DNA of 64,000 nt, taken from NCBI RefSeq assembly GCF_014199985.1, contig NZ_JACHOS010000001.1, positions 1 through 64,000 on the forward strand, given 5' to 3'. Each line of letters begins with the position of its first letter. The first letter of the stretch is position 1. The translations under genes and the position numbers were made by a program. This DNA comes from Methylorubrum rhodesianum. Its GTDB lineage: Bacteria; Pseudomonadota; Alphaproteobacteria; Rhizobiales; Beijerinckiaceae. The notes below the pieces were generated by a model that worked only from the letters and a program-made list of their open reading frames with translations, ran no database searches and had not been told where the DNA came from. This document shows, piece by piece, positions 9,543 through 16,794 of this stretch.

Positions 9543-10268
9543 ATGCTCATCAAGGCCGCCGCCGCAGCCCTGCGGCAGGTATTCTCGCCCGCCCTGCGCG
9601 GTATCCTGTTCAAGTCGCTGGCACTCACCATCGGGCTTCTGGTGGTGGCCTGGTTCGGTCTGACGCGCCTGATCCAGGCGTTCCAGGCCAGCCATCACAT
9701 CTCGGCCGACTACCCGTTCTTCGACACGCTCGCCTTCTTCCTGGCCGGCGCCGGGCTGTTCGTGGCCCTGGCCTACATCATGCCCGCGGTCTCGATCCTC
9801 GTGGCGGGATTCTTCCTCGACGACGTCGCCGAGGTGGTCGAGCGCAGCGACTTCCCCGCCGACGCGCCGGGGCGCGCCTTGCCCTGGGGGCAGGCGCTCG
9901 GCTCGGCACTGCGCTTTGCGGGCCTGGCGCTGATCGTGAATCTCGTCGCGTTGATCCTCGTCTTCGTGCCGGGGGTAAACCTGTTCGCCTTCTTCGGCGC
10001 CAACGCCTACCTGCTCGGACGTGAGTACTTCGAACTCGCCGCCGGCCGGTTCCGGCCGCTGCCGGAGGCGCGGGCGATGCGCGAGCATTACGGGTTCACG
10101 GTGATCGCCGCTGGCTGCCTACTCGCAGGCCTGATGATCGTGCCGATCGTCAACCTCGTCACCCCGCTTTTCGGGGTCGCTCTGATGGTCCACCTGCACA
10201 AGGGCCTGGAACGCAGGGCGTTGCCCAGCGCGACGGGAAACGACGCTCGCCTGCCGAACCGGCGCTGA
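9543..10268 (+). CDS. EI24/CysZ-family membrane protein
   Basis: A 241-aa integral membrane protein with about four to five long hydrophobic segments, the first near residues 25-45 and the last near 205-225. The pattern SLALTIGLLVVAWFGLTRL and the central amphipathic region match the PF07264 (EI24, CysZ) family, often annotated as sulfate transporter family protein. Bacterial CysZ takes up sulfate. This copy lies 5 kb away from the cys operon and its substrate is not proven. The ATG at 9543 follows GGAAGGACTGAAGGG. A longer frame upstream is Arg-rich and not coding. Confidence 0.75.
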   Translation: MLIKAAAAALRQVFSPALRGILFKSLALTIGLLVVAWFGLTRLIQAFQASHHISADYPFFDTLAFFLAGAGLFVALAYIMPAVSILVAGFFLDDVAEVVERSDFPADAPGRALPWGQALGSALRFAGLALIVNLVALILVFVPGVNLFAFFGANAYLLGREYFELAAGRFRPLPEARAMREHYGFTVIAAGCLLAGLMIVPIVNLVTPLFGVALMVHLHKGLERRALPSATGNDARLPNRR

Positions 10269-10496
10269 ACCCCGCCGCGATCACCGCAGCATCGCGACAG
10301 ACCCAGGCCGAGCCTCGACCCGGCCGAACCGCGTCCGCGCCGGGGCGCGGGCCCATTCGCCGTGCCGAGACGTCAGCTTGTTGGTGAGCACGTCGACGGG
10401 CAAGTCGCGCTTCGAATTTAATCCCTGACGGTGAGTGTGCCTCGGCACGTCATGCTCAATTCGGTTGAAATATATCAGTATAACCAGAGGAGAAAA

Positions 10497-10517
10497 ATGC
10501 TCTCCCTAAGGGATTAA
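10497..10517 (+). other. 6-codon mini-ORF with strong ribosome-binding site (possible leader peptide)
   Basis: AGAGGAGAAAA precedes an ATG that opens a 6-codon frame (MLSLRD, then TAA) ending 25 nt before the start of the small secreted protein gene. The Shine-Dalgarno is better than that of the gene it precedes. It could be a translated leader or only a fortuitous site. Confidence 0.25.
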
Positions 10518-10542
10518 TCGCAAAGTCGAGAGTGAATAGCAC

Positions 10543-10797
10543 ATGAAGACCCATCTCACCGCCGTCGTCGCCGCCATTATCATCGGAGTTGCTGCTCCGG
10601 TCTCGTCCGCCATGGCCTTCGAAGGCCGATACGACTGGACTGCGCCCCGTGATGTGAAGGAGACGGGTTCTCTCGGTGTCCACGACAGCCCGATGTACAC
10701 CGGCTGCCCGATGAGTTCGGCGGCCGAGGGCAACGCCAACCAGCAGAACTTTCCGGTCAAGCAGTACGGCCAGACGTCGGGTGGCTATCGCTGCTGA
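10543..10797 (+). CDS. small secreted protein, unknown function
   Basis: An 84-aa protein with a clear signal peptide: MKTHLTAVVAAIIIGVAAP, then VSSAMA as the cleavage site near residue 25. The mature part of about 59 residues is polar, rich in Gly, Gln and Tyr, and has two Cys (one in TGCPMSS, one at the last residue) that could form a disulfide in the periplasm. I do not recognise a family. It is followed by a terminator-like hairpin, so it is probably monocistronic. Confidence 0.8.
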   Translation: MKTHLTAVVAAIIIGVAAPVSSAMAFEGRYDWTAPRDVKETGSLGVHDSPMYTGCPMSSAAEGNANQQNFPVKQYGQTSGGYRC

Positions 10798-10920
10798 CGT
10801 GCGGATGAAGCAAATATGAATGACGTGACGCGCAACGATCTCGAGATATTGTGCAAATTCCGATATCGCGCGGAATTTTATCGGTAGTCAGGCGTCTGTT
10901 AGCCTCACATCTTCGCGATT

Positions 10921-10952
10921 TGGGTCGATCTTCTTCAATTCGACCCATTTTT
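10921..10952 (+). terminator. Rho-independent terminator
   Basis: A perfect 8-bp inverted repeat TGGGTCGA and TCGACCCA, with an 11-nt AT-rich loop, is followed at once by TTTTT. It is 123 nt after the stop of the small secreted protein gene. The rest of the 10798-11119 gap holds more hairpins but no gene. Confidence 0.7.
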
Positions 10953-10997
10953 CCATCCCTTATGATGGAATGGTCGGGCGCTTCCATCGTTGATGGA
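10951..10997 (+). repeat. two consecutive CCATC/GATGG hairpins
   Basis: Right after the terminator, TTCCATC-N6-GATGGAA (10951-10970) and TCCATC-GTT-GATGGA (10983-10997) form two perfect small inverted repeats with the same arm sequence. A further GCCGG...CCGGC pair follows near 11000-11016. Their purpose is unknown. They lie upstream of the small membrane gene at 11120 and could shape its leader RNA. Confidence 0.45.
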
Positions 10998-11119
10998 GGT
11001 GCCGGACCTTTCCGGCCTCGTTCCTGTCCCTCGTCCATCCCGGCCCGTCGGCCAGTCCGCCGCGTCGCAGAGTCGATGTGCCCGGGTGGAACTTATCGAT
11101 CGCAAGGAGTTGACCGCGC

Positions 11120-11221
11120 ATGCAGCTGAAGCCCGTGTCCTACGCGATGATCGCCGTGTTCGCTGGCGGCCTCGTGATGACCGTCGTGGGGACGATGAAC
11201 GTCCTGCTCGGCGGTATGTAA
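11120..11221 (+). CDS. 33-aa single-span membrane protein, unknown function
   Basis: A short frame beginning MQLKPVSYAMIAVFAGG with a hydrophobic helix that runs almost to its end. A good ribosome-binding site, AAGGAG, lies 11 nt before the ATG. Codons are GC-rich in third position. It ends 7 bp before the stop codon of the convergent fbpB gene. It resembles the tiny membrane proteins often missed by gene callers. The family is not recognised. Confidence 0.6.
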   Translation: MQLKPVSYAMIAVFAGGLVMTVVGTMNVLLGGM

Positions 11222-11228
11222 GAGGCGG

Positions 11229-12881
11229 TCAGGCGTCCGACCGGCTCTGCCGCGGGGCGGCATCCCGGTCGAGGCGCAGCAGTAGAGCCACGGGGATCAG
11301 ACCCGTCAGCACGATCAGCAGCGCGCTCGCGGCACCGTCCTCGTAGGTGCCGCGGGCGGCCTCGCCATAGAGGTGGGTGCTCAGGGTCTCGACGTTGAGC
11401 GGGCGCAGGAGCAACGTCACCGGCAACTCCTTCGCCATGTCCACGAAGGCGAGCAGAGCCCCACTCAGAACGGCCGGCCATGCGAGCGGAATCTGCACCG
11501 CGAGCAGAGTGCCGAAGCGTCCGCGTCCCAGCACCCGTGCCGCGTCGGGAAGGGTCGAGGGGATGCGAGCGAGACCTGCCTCCGTCGCACCGACCGATAT
11601 GGTCAGGAAGCGGAGTGTGTAGGCGATCACCAGCGCCGCCCCCGTGCCGAGGCCGACGGCCGGTGCCCAGCCAAGCCCGGCATCCGCTAGGCTGGCCAAG
11701 CCGTTATCGAGCAGGGCGAGCGGTGCGAGCAGCCCCACGGCCAGCACCGTACCGGGCATCGCGTAACCGAGACCGGCGGCGCGGATCAGCGCCGATCCGC
11801 TTCGACGTCCCAGAAGATGCGGGGAGGCGGCCACCAGCAGCCCCATCGCGACCGTCACCAGGGTCGCGATGCTCGCGTAGAACACGGTATTCAGGGCTTG
11901 CGCGGCCAACGTCTCCGGCAGCCCCGTTCCCAGCAACCGCTGCCAGGTCGCCCATACGAGATAGCCCGCCGGCAGGCCAAAACCGAGGAGAACGGGGGTG
12001 AGGCCGAGCGTGAGCGCGAGGGTTGCCCGCCAGCCCGACAGCCGCCGGCGCGCGGTCGGCCGATCGCGATGGCCCGAACCGGCATAGCCTCTTCCGCCGC
12101 GGGCCAGCCGTTCGAGGGCGACGAGACCGACGACGCCGACGAGCATCACCAGGGCGATCTGCGCGGCGCCGGGCAGGTCCGAGCGGTTCACCCAGGTCGC
12201 GTAGACCTGGACCGTGAGCGTGCGGACGCCCAGGAACTCGGCCGCGCCGACATCGTTGAGGGCCTCCATCAGCGCCAGGCCGGTGCCGAGAACGATGGCC
12301 GGTCGGGCCAGGGGCAGCGCCACCCGGAAGAAGGTTCGCGCCGGCCCGGCACCGAGCATGCGTGCGGCCTCCAGAAGCGTCCCCGCCCGCATCAGGAACA
12401 GCGCCCGCGTCGGCAGATAGACGTAGGGATAGAGGACGAAGCCGAGGAGGAGAACGCAGCCGGGCAGCGAGCGCAGATCGGGGAGGGAGAGGTCGCGGGG
12501 GCTGCGCAAGCCGAGCAGCGTCCGCAGACCGGTCTGCACCGGTCCGAGGGGGTGCATCAGGTCGAGATAGGCGTAGGCCACCACGTAGGTGGGCACCGCG
12601 AGCGGCAGCAGGAGGGCCGCATCGAGGAGACGGCGACCGGGAAAGGCGAAGGCCGAGACGAGCCAAGCCGTTCCGGTGCCGAGCCCGATCACCAGGATTC
12701 CCACGCCTGCGAGCAGCAGAAAGGTGTCGCGGATCGCCTGCGGCAGGACGTAGGCCGCGAGATGCGGCCACAACGCGCCGGACCCGTCGGCCGCCGCGAC
12801 GGCGAGCGAGAGGACCGGCGCCAGGAGAACGGCGGCCAGCATCGCTGACGCCGCATAGAGGAGGCCACGCGCGGGCGTCAT
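11229..12881 (-). CDS. fbpB: ferric iron ABC transporter permease (two-domain)
   Basis: A 550-aa inner membrane permease made of two BPD-transport domains in tandem (residues about 50-260 and 320-540), about 12 membrane helices in all. This is the FbpB/AfuB/ThiP architecture. EAA-type loops appear around LEAARMLGAGPARTF and LPDAARVLGRGRFGTL. It moves Fe3+ delivered by the neighbouring FbpA. The frame stays open further upstream into fbpA, but that extension is Arg-rich noncoding sequence, so the ATG at 12881 is chosen. It is transcribed after fbpA with a 77-bp gap. Confidence 0.88.
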   Translation of the reverse strand: MTPARGLLYAASAMLAAVLLAPVLSLAVAAADGSGALWPHLAAYVLPQAIRDTFLLLAGVGILVIGLGTGTAWLVSAFAFPGRRLLDAALLLPLAVPTYVVAYAYLDLMHPLGPVQTGLRTLLGLRSPRDLSLPDLRSLPGCVLLLGFVLYPYVYLPTRALFLMRAGTLLEAARMLGAGPARTFFRVALPLARPAIVLGTGLALMEALNDVGAAEFLGVRTLTVQVYATWVNRSDLPGAAQIALVMLVGVVGLVALERLARGGRGYAGSGHRDRPTARRRLSGWRATLALTLGLTPVLLGFGLPAGYLVWATWQRLLGTGLPETLAAQALNTVFYASIATLVTVAMGLLVAASPHLLGRRSGSALIRAAGLGYAMPGTVLAVGLLAPLALLDNGLASLADAGLGWAPAVGLGTGAALVIAYTLRFLTISVGATEAGLARIPSTLPDAARVLGRGRFGTLLAVQIPLAWPAVLSGALLAFVDMAKELPVTLLLRPLNVETLSTHLYGEAARGTYEDGAASALLIVLTGLIPVALLLRLDRDAAPRQSRSDA

Positions 12882-12958
12882 CGATGATCCTGCGATCCGT
12901 TCCCACGGTGTCCTGGGCGCCGGGCGCGCCGGGAGCGGACCGTGATCTTCGAAAGCGG

Positions 12959-13984
12959 TCAGTTGTCGAAGCCGACCTTGTCCGCGAGCAGACTCGCCGC
13001 CTTGCGGTTGCGGGCGATCTCGACGAGCGGCGTCGTGTCGAAGGTCAGCGGGCCGAGCGCCTGCAGCATCGGATCGACGGCGACGCCGGCTTTGACCGGG
13101 TACTCGAAGTCGGTCTTGGCGTAGAGCGCCTGCGCCTCGTCGGAGACGAGGTATTCGAGGAGCTTGACCGCCTCCTCGCGATGCGGCGCGTGCTTGGCGA
13201 CGACAGCGCCCGACACGTTCACGTGGGTGCCGCCGCCCTCGAAGGTCGGCAGCACGACCTTGATGGCCTCGCCCCATTTCTGCTGGTCCGGCCCGCCGCG
13301 GCCCGAGCGCATCAGCCCGACATAGTACGAGTTGGCGAGTCCGATCTCGCAGAGGTCGGCGGCGATGTCGCGCGCCACGTCGCGGTCGCCCCCGGCCGCC
13401 TTGCGGGCGAGGTTGGCCTTCACGCCGCGCAGCCAGGTTTCCGTCTTCTCCGCGCCGTGGCGCACGAGGAAGGCCGCGATGAGGGCGGTGTTGTAGGGAT
13501 GCTGGCCCGACCGGAGGCAGATCTTGCCTCGCCATGTCGGTTCCGCCAGCGATTCGTAGGTCGCGGCATTCAGATCGGAGAGCGCCTTGTCGGCGTAGAG
13601 CACCCGGGCGCGCATGGAGAGGGCGAACCAGCGCCCGTCCCCGTCGCGCAGCGGCGCCGGAATGGCCGCTTCGAGGACGGGAGAGCGGACCGGTTGAGCG
13701 AGATCGCGGTCGACCAGTTCGATCAGGTTGCCGATATCGACGGTCATGATCACGTCGGCATTGCCGCGGGCACCTTCTGCCGCGACACGCTCGGCCAGGC
13801 CCTTCTCGACGAACACCGTGTTGACGGTGACGCCGCTCTTGGCGGTGTAGGCGTCGAGGAGAGGCCGGATCAGGCCCGGTTCGCGGGTCGTGTAGAGGTT
13901 GACCTCGGCGCTCTCGGCTTGGCCCACCAGAGCAAAAGCCAGGCTGATCCCCATCAAACAACCGAAGCGCCGCAGCCGCAACAT
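12959..13984 (-). CDS. fbpA: periplasmic ferric iron-binding protein
   Basis: A 341-aa periplasmic solute-binding protein of the FbpA/FutA class. The signal peptide covers residues 1-25 (ISLAFALVGQAESA). The mature N-terminus EVNLYTTREPGL is typical. The sequence ANSYYVGLM contains the adjacent tyrosines that coordinate Fe3+ in this family. It delivers iron to FbpB/FbpC. GGGGGAAT precedes the ATG. An Irr-box-like element lies about 70 bp upstream in the gap to fbpC, so fbpA-fbpB may have its own iron-regulated promoter. Confidence 0.9.
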   Translation of the reverse strand: MLRLRRFGCLMGISLAFALVGQAESAEVNLYTTREPGLIRPLLDAYTAKSGVTVNTVFVEKGLAERVAAEGARGNADVIMTVDIGNLIELVDRDLAQPVRSPVLEAAIPAPLRDGDGRWFALSMRARVLYADKALSDLNAATYESLAEPTWRGKICLRSGQHPYNTALIAAFLVRHGAEKTETWLRGVKANLARKAAGGDRDVARDIAADLCEIGLANSYYVGLMRSGRGGPDQQKWGEAIKVVLPTFEGGGTHVNVSGAVVAKHAPHREEAVKLLEYLVSDEAQALYAKTDFEYPVKAGVAVDPMLQALGPLTFDTTPLVEIARNRKAASLLADKVGFDN

Positions 13985-14055
13985 TCTATTCCCCCGAACA
14001 TCGTTGATGCTCGTTGGGTGTTATAGACGGTCCGGTGGGCCGACAAGCCGGATGA

Positions 14056-14072
14056 TTTATAGTTATTCTAGA
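14056..14072 (-). promoter_or_regulatory. candidate iron-responsive (Irr/ICE-like) operator upstream of fbpA
   Basis: Read on the minus strand, TCTAGAATAACTATAAA resembles the alphaproteobacterial iron control element TTTAGAA-N3-TTCTAAA, matching 11 of the 14 arm positions. It sits in an AT-rich stretch about 72 bp before the fbpA ATG. The link to Irr is inference from known regulation in Rhizobiales. The motif match is approximate. Confidence 0.4.
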
Positions 14073-14082
14073 TAAAATAAGA

Positions 14083-15120
14083 TCACGCGCGCTCGCTCTC
14101 GGGAAAGACCAGGATCCCACCTTCCACGAGTCCGAGCTCGACGCTGTCGCCGGTGATCGCATCCTGAGCTGCGGTGAGGCGAAGGGGGGCGTCGAGCCCC
14201 GGGACTTCGATGTCGATGCGGCTGCTCGCCCCGGCAAAGCTGCGGCGCAGGACCTGGCCCGGCACGCCCTCGCCCCGTCGCACGATGCGGATCGCTTCGG
14301 GCCGCAGGCAGACCTGCACGGCCCCGTCGGGGGCGGAGGAGGGCAGGGGAATCGTTCCCAGCGGCGTCGTCAGACGCCCGCCGGCGGCGATTCCCGCCAC
14401 TGTCACGACATCGCCGAGCGCCCGCGCGGCGAAGGGGCTCACAGGCGCGCGATACAGAGCCTCGGCGGTGTCGCACTGAATCAATCGTCCCTTCCGCATC
14501 AGGGCGATGCGGTCGGCGAACTCCACCGCCTCGGCGGCGTCGTGGGTCACGAGGATGGCGCTGATGCCGTCCTGGCGCAGGACGGCGAGGGTGTCTGCAC
14601 GAACCCGCTCGCGGGTGCCGGCATCGAGGTTCGAGAACGGTTCGTCGAGGAGCAGCACACGGGGGCGCGGCGCGAGCGCCCGCGCGAGTGCCACCCTCTG
14701 AGCCTCTCCGCCGGAGAGCGTTGCCGGATAACTCTCCTCGCGACCCGCCAGCCCGACCTCGGCGAGGCGCTCCAGCGCCACGGCCCGCGCCTGCCTACTC
14801 GACAGGTGATTCAGCCCGAACCGGACATTGGCCAGCACGGTGAGATGGGGAAACAGGGCGTAATCCTGGAACATCAGGCCGACGCCGCGGGTGTCCGGAG
14901 GCTCGCTGCCGCCCCTTCCCGCGACCCGCCGGCCATCGATGTGGATCTCGCCGGCGTCGGGTGTTTCGAGCCCGGCGACCAGCCGCAGCAGCGTGCTCTT
15001 CCCGCATCCGGAATCGCCCAGGACGGCGAGGATCTCACCCGGAAACAGCGACAGCGAGACGTTCTCGAGCGCCGGCGTCCGCCCGTAGCGGCGGCTCACG
15101 CCGCTGATCTCGAGGCGCAC
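14083..15120 (-). CDS. fbpC: ferric iron ABC transporter ATP-binding protein
   Basis: A 345-aa ATPase if started at the GTG at 15120 (VRLEISGVSRRYG). Walker A is GDSGCGKST, the signature LSGGEAQRVALARAL, Walker [13 protein letters not shown], the H-loop ILVTHD. A C-terminal TOBE-like region includes CLRPEAIRI. It powers FbpB. The frame remains open to an ATG at 15339, but the extra 73 residues are Arg/Pro-rich with no homology signal, so the shorter form is preferred. It is the first gene of the fbpC-fbpA-fbpB set and lies back to back with tRNA-Gly. Confidence 0.88.
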   Translation of the reverse strand: MRLEISGVSRRYGRTPALENVSLSLFPGEILAVLGDSGCGKSTLLRLVAGLETPDAGEIHIDGRRVAGRGGSEPPDTRGVGLMFQDYALFPHLTVLANVRFGLNHLSSRQARAVALERLAEVGLAGREESYPATLSGGEAQRVALARALAPRPRVLLLDEPFSNLDAGTRERVRADTLAVLRQDGISAILVTHDAAEAVEFADRIALMRKGRLIQCDTAEALYRAPVSPFAARALGDVVTVAGIAAGGRLTTPLGTIPLPSSAPDGAVQVCLRPEAIRIVRRGEGVPGQVLRRSFAGASSRIDIEVPGLDAPLRLTAAQDAITGDSVELGLVEGGILVFPESERA

Positions 15121-15397
15121 CGGTGAGGACGCGGAGACGCCGTCATGACCGGTGGCCGGGGCGGGGGCGGGTTTGCGGCGGCGAAACAAGGGCGGCGGAT
15201 CCGACGAACGGGCCTGAGCCGGGCGGTTCGCCCGGCCGTCCCCCCTCCCTCGCACAGCTTCCGCGCCGGGGCGAGACCCCGCTTCACGCTTCTCAAAGCG
15301 GCCGAGGCGTGCTATCGCCCCGGCTGCGTTGCCGCTCACCGCTCCGCCCCGTGCGGAAGGGTCCCGGGAATCCGGTATCCGGTGTGAGGTGCAGTCT

Positions 15398-15471
15398 GCG
15401 GGTGTAGCTCAATGGTAGAGCAGCAGCCTTCCAAGCTGAATACGAGGGTTCGATTCCCTTCACCCGCTCCA
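15398..15471 (+). tRNA. tRNA-Gly (TCC), CCA encoded
   Basis: A 74-nt cloverleaf with acceptor arms GCGGGTG and CACCCGC, D-arm TAGCTCAATGGTAGAGCA, anticodon loop CTTCCAA with anticodon TCC at 15430-15432, and T-loop GGTTCGATTCC. The genomic sequence encodes the terminal CCA. It stands alone between fbpC (divergent) and a flavoprotein gene (convergent). Confidence 0.95.
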
Positions 15472-15534
15472 ACTTCCCTCACCGATCTGTCGCATCTCCG
15501 GGCCTGACCTAGGGGCGCCACGCGAAGTCCTCTC

Positions 15535-16665
15535 TCAGATGACCGGCACGCGAAGCGGATCGTAGGTCGCGCGGAAGGTGCGCGGGCCGACGAGCGGAAG
15601 CAGCAGGTTCCTGACCCAGTCCGGCAACCGCGCCGTTCGCGACAGGCGCTCCGTCATCTGCTGGACGTGCTCGACGCGGGGGCGACGCAGGCGCTCGTAA
15701 TCGGCCGCGACACCGGCCCAATCCCGTCGCTCCGCCAGTAGACGGGCCAGCACCAGGGCATCCTCCAGCGCGAGCGCCGCGCCCTGGGCCCAGACCGGCG
15801 CCGTGGCGTGGGCCGCATCGCCCAGCAGGACGACGCGATCGCGTGCCCAGGCCGGGATGCGGACTTCCTCCAGGGGCGAGTGATAGATCGTCTCCGGCCG
15901 CGAGAGGGCCGCATCGAGCGTGTCGCGCACGGGGCCGGGGAACGCGGCGAACGCGGCGCGGATCGCTCTCGGATCGGCGCTGTCGGCTCCATCCGTCCCG
16001 GCCGAGACCCAGCCATAGGCCTCGCCGCGATCGACCGGGATCAGCAGGAACAGGGCTCCGGCCCCGGCCCACAGGGTCCAGGCCTCGACGCCCGGATTGG
16101 GCACCATGAAGCGCCAGCTCTGGCGCGCCAGCATCGCGGCGCCGAGCGCCTGATCGCCGAACAGGCCGCGGCGAACCGTCGAGTGCACGCCGTCGGCACC
16201 GACCAGCAGGCCGCCCGATTCCGTCGCGCCATCCTCCAGTTCGACCTGCGCTCCCAGCGCCTCCTGCCGGACGACGGCGATCCCGGCTCCCCGCCGGATG
16301 TCGTCCGGCGACAGGTCGCGCTCCAGCAGGCGCAGCAGATCGGCGCGGCGCAGGCAATGGGAGACGGTCTCGCTGCCCCAGAAAGCGGCCTCGTCGACGG
16401 CGAAGAGCAGGCGCCCGCGCTCGGTGCGGTACTCGCGACGGCGCACCGGGGAGCCGGTCTCGCGCAGCGCAGCGAGCAGGCCGAGCTGGCGCAGCGCGTT
16501 CACCGCGTTGCCGGGCAGGTTGATCGCCAGCCCCGCGTCCCTCTGCACGCCCCGCCGCTCCAGCGTGAGCGACGGGATGCCCCGCTGGTGCAGGGCCCGC
16601 CGGAGGGCGAGCCCGGCGATACCGCCGCCCGCGATAAGCACCCGGCCGGCCTGTTGCGTGTCCAT
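15535..16665 (-). CDS. FAD-dependent monooxygenase (class A flavoprotein hydroxylase)
   Basis: A 376-aa flavoprotein. GGGIAG near the N-terminus is the dinucleotide-binding motif. A DG-type motif lies in LLVGADGVHSTVR, and VLLGDAAHATAPVWAQGAAL is the conserved GD motif of the PHBH/UbiH superfamily. It uses NAD(P)H and O2 to hydroxylate an aromatic or similar ring. The substrate cannot be inferred. The ATG at 16665 is favoured over one at 16686 because AAGGGG lies just before it. It appears monocistronic, 129 bp downstream of xfp, and lacks ubiquinone-pathway neighbours. Confidence 0.83.
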   Translation of the reverse strand: MDTQQAGRVLIAGGGIAGLALRRALHQRGIPSLTLERRGVQRDAGLAINLPGNAVNALRQLGLLAALRETGSPVRRREYRTERGRLLFAVDEAAFWGSETVSHCLRRADLLRLLERDLSPDDIRRGAGIAVVRQEALGAQVELEDGATESGGLLVGADGVHSTVRRGLFGDQALGAAMLARQSWRFMVPNPGVEAWTLWAGAGALFLLIPVDRGEAYGWVSAGTDGADSADPRAIRAAFAAFPGPVRDTLDAALSRPETIYHSPLEEVRIPAWARDRVVLLGDAAHATAPVWAQGAALALEDALVLARLLAERRDWAGVAADYERLRRPRVEHVQQMTERLSRTARLPDWVRNLLLPLVGPRTFRATYDPLRVPVI

Positions 16666-16794
16666 GCGGATGCGCCCCCTTCTCATGGGTCGAGGCGGAC
16701 GTCACCGATCCACCCGGCTTCGGGCGCCGGATTGATGCCGGATCGCGCTCCGCTGCGAGCCCATGCGCGTCTTAGCCGTGGCCGGACGCCCGCT

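Noticed and set aside
12882..13961. Upstream extension of the fbpB frame through the fbpA gene to about 910 aa
   Set aside because: The extra 360 residues are Arg/Gly/Pro-rich and antiparallel in frame to the well-supported fbpA, so fbpB starts at 12881.
15121..15339. N-terminal extension of fbpC to ATG 15339
   Set aside because: The added 73 residues lack homology signals and are Arg/Pro-rich. The ATPase fold begins at residue 1 of the GTG start.
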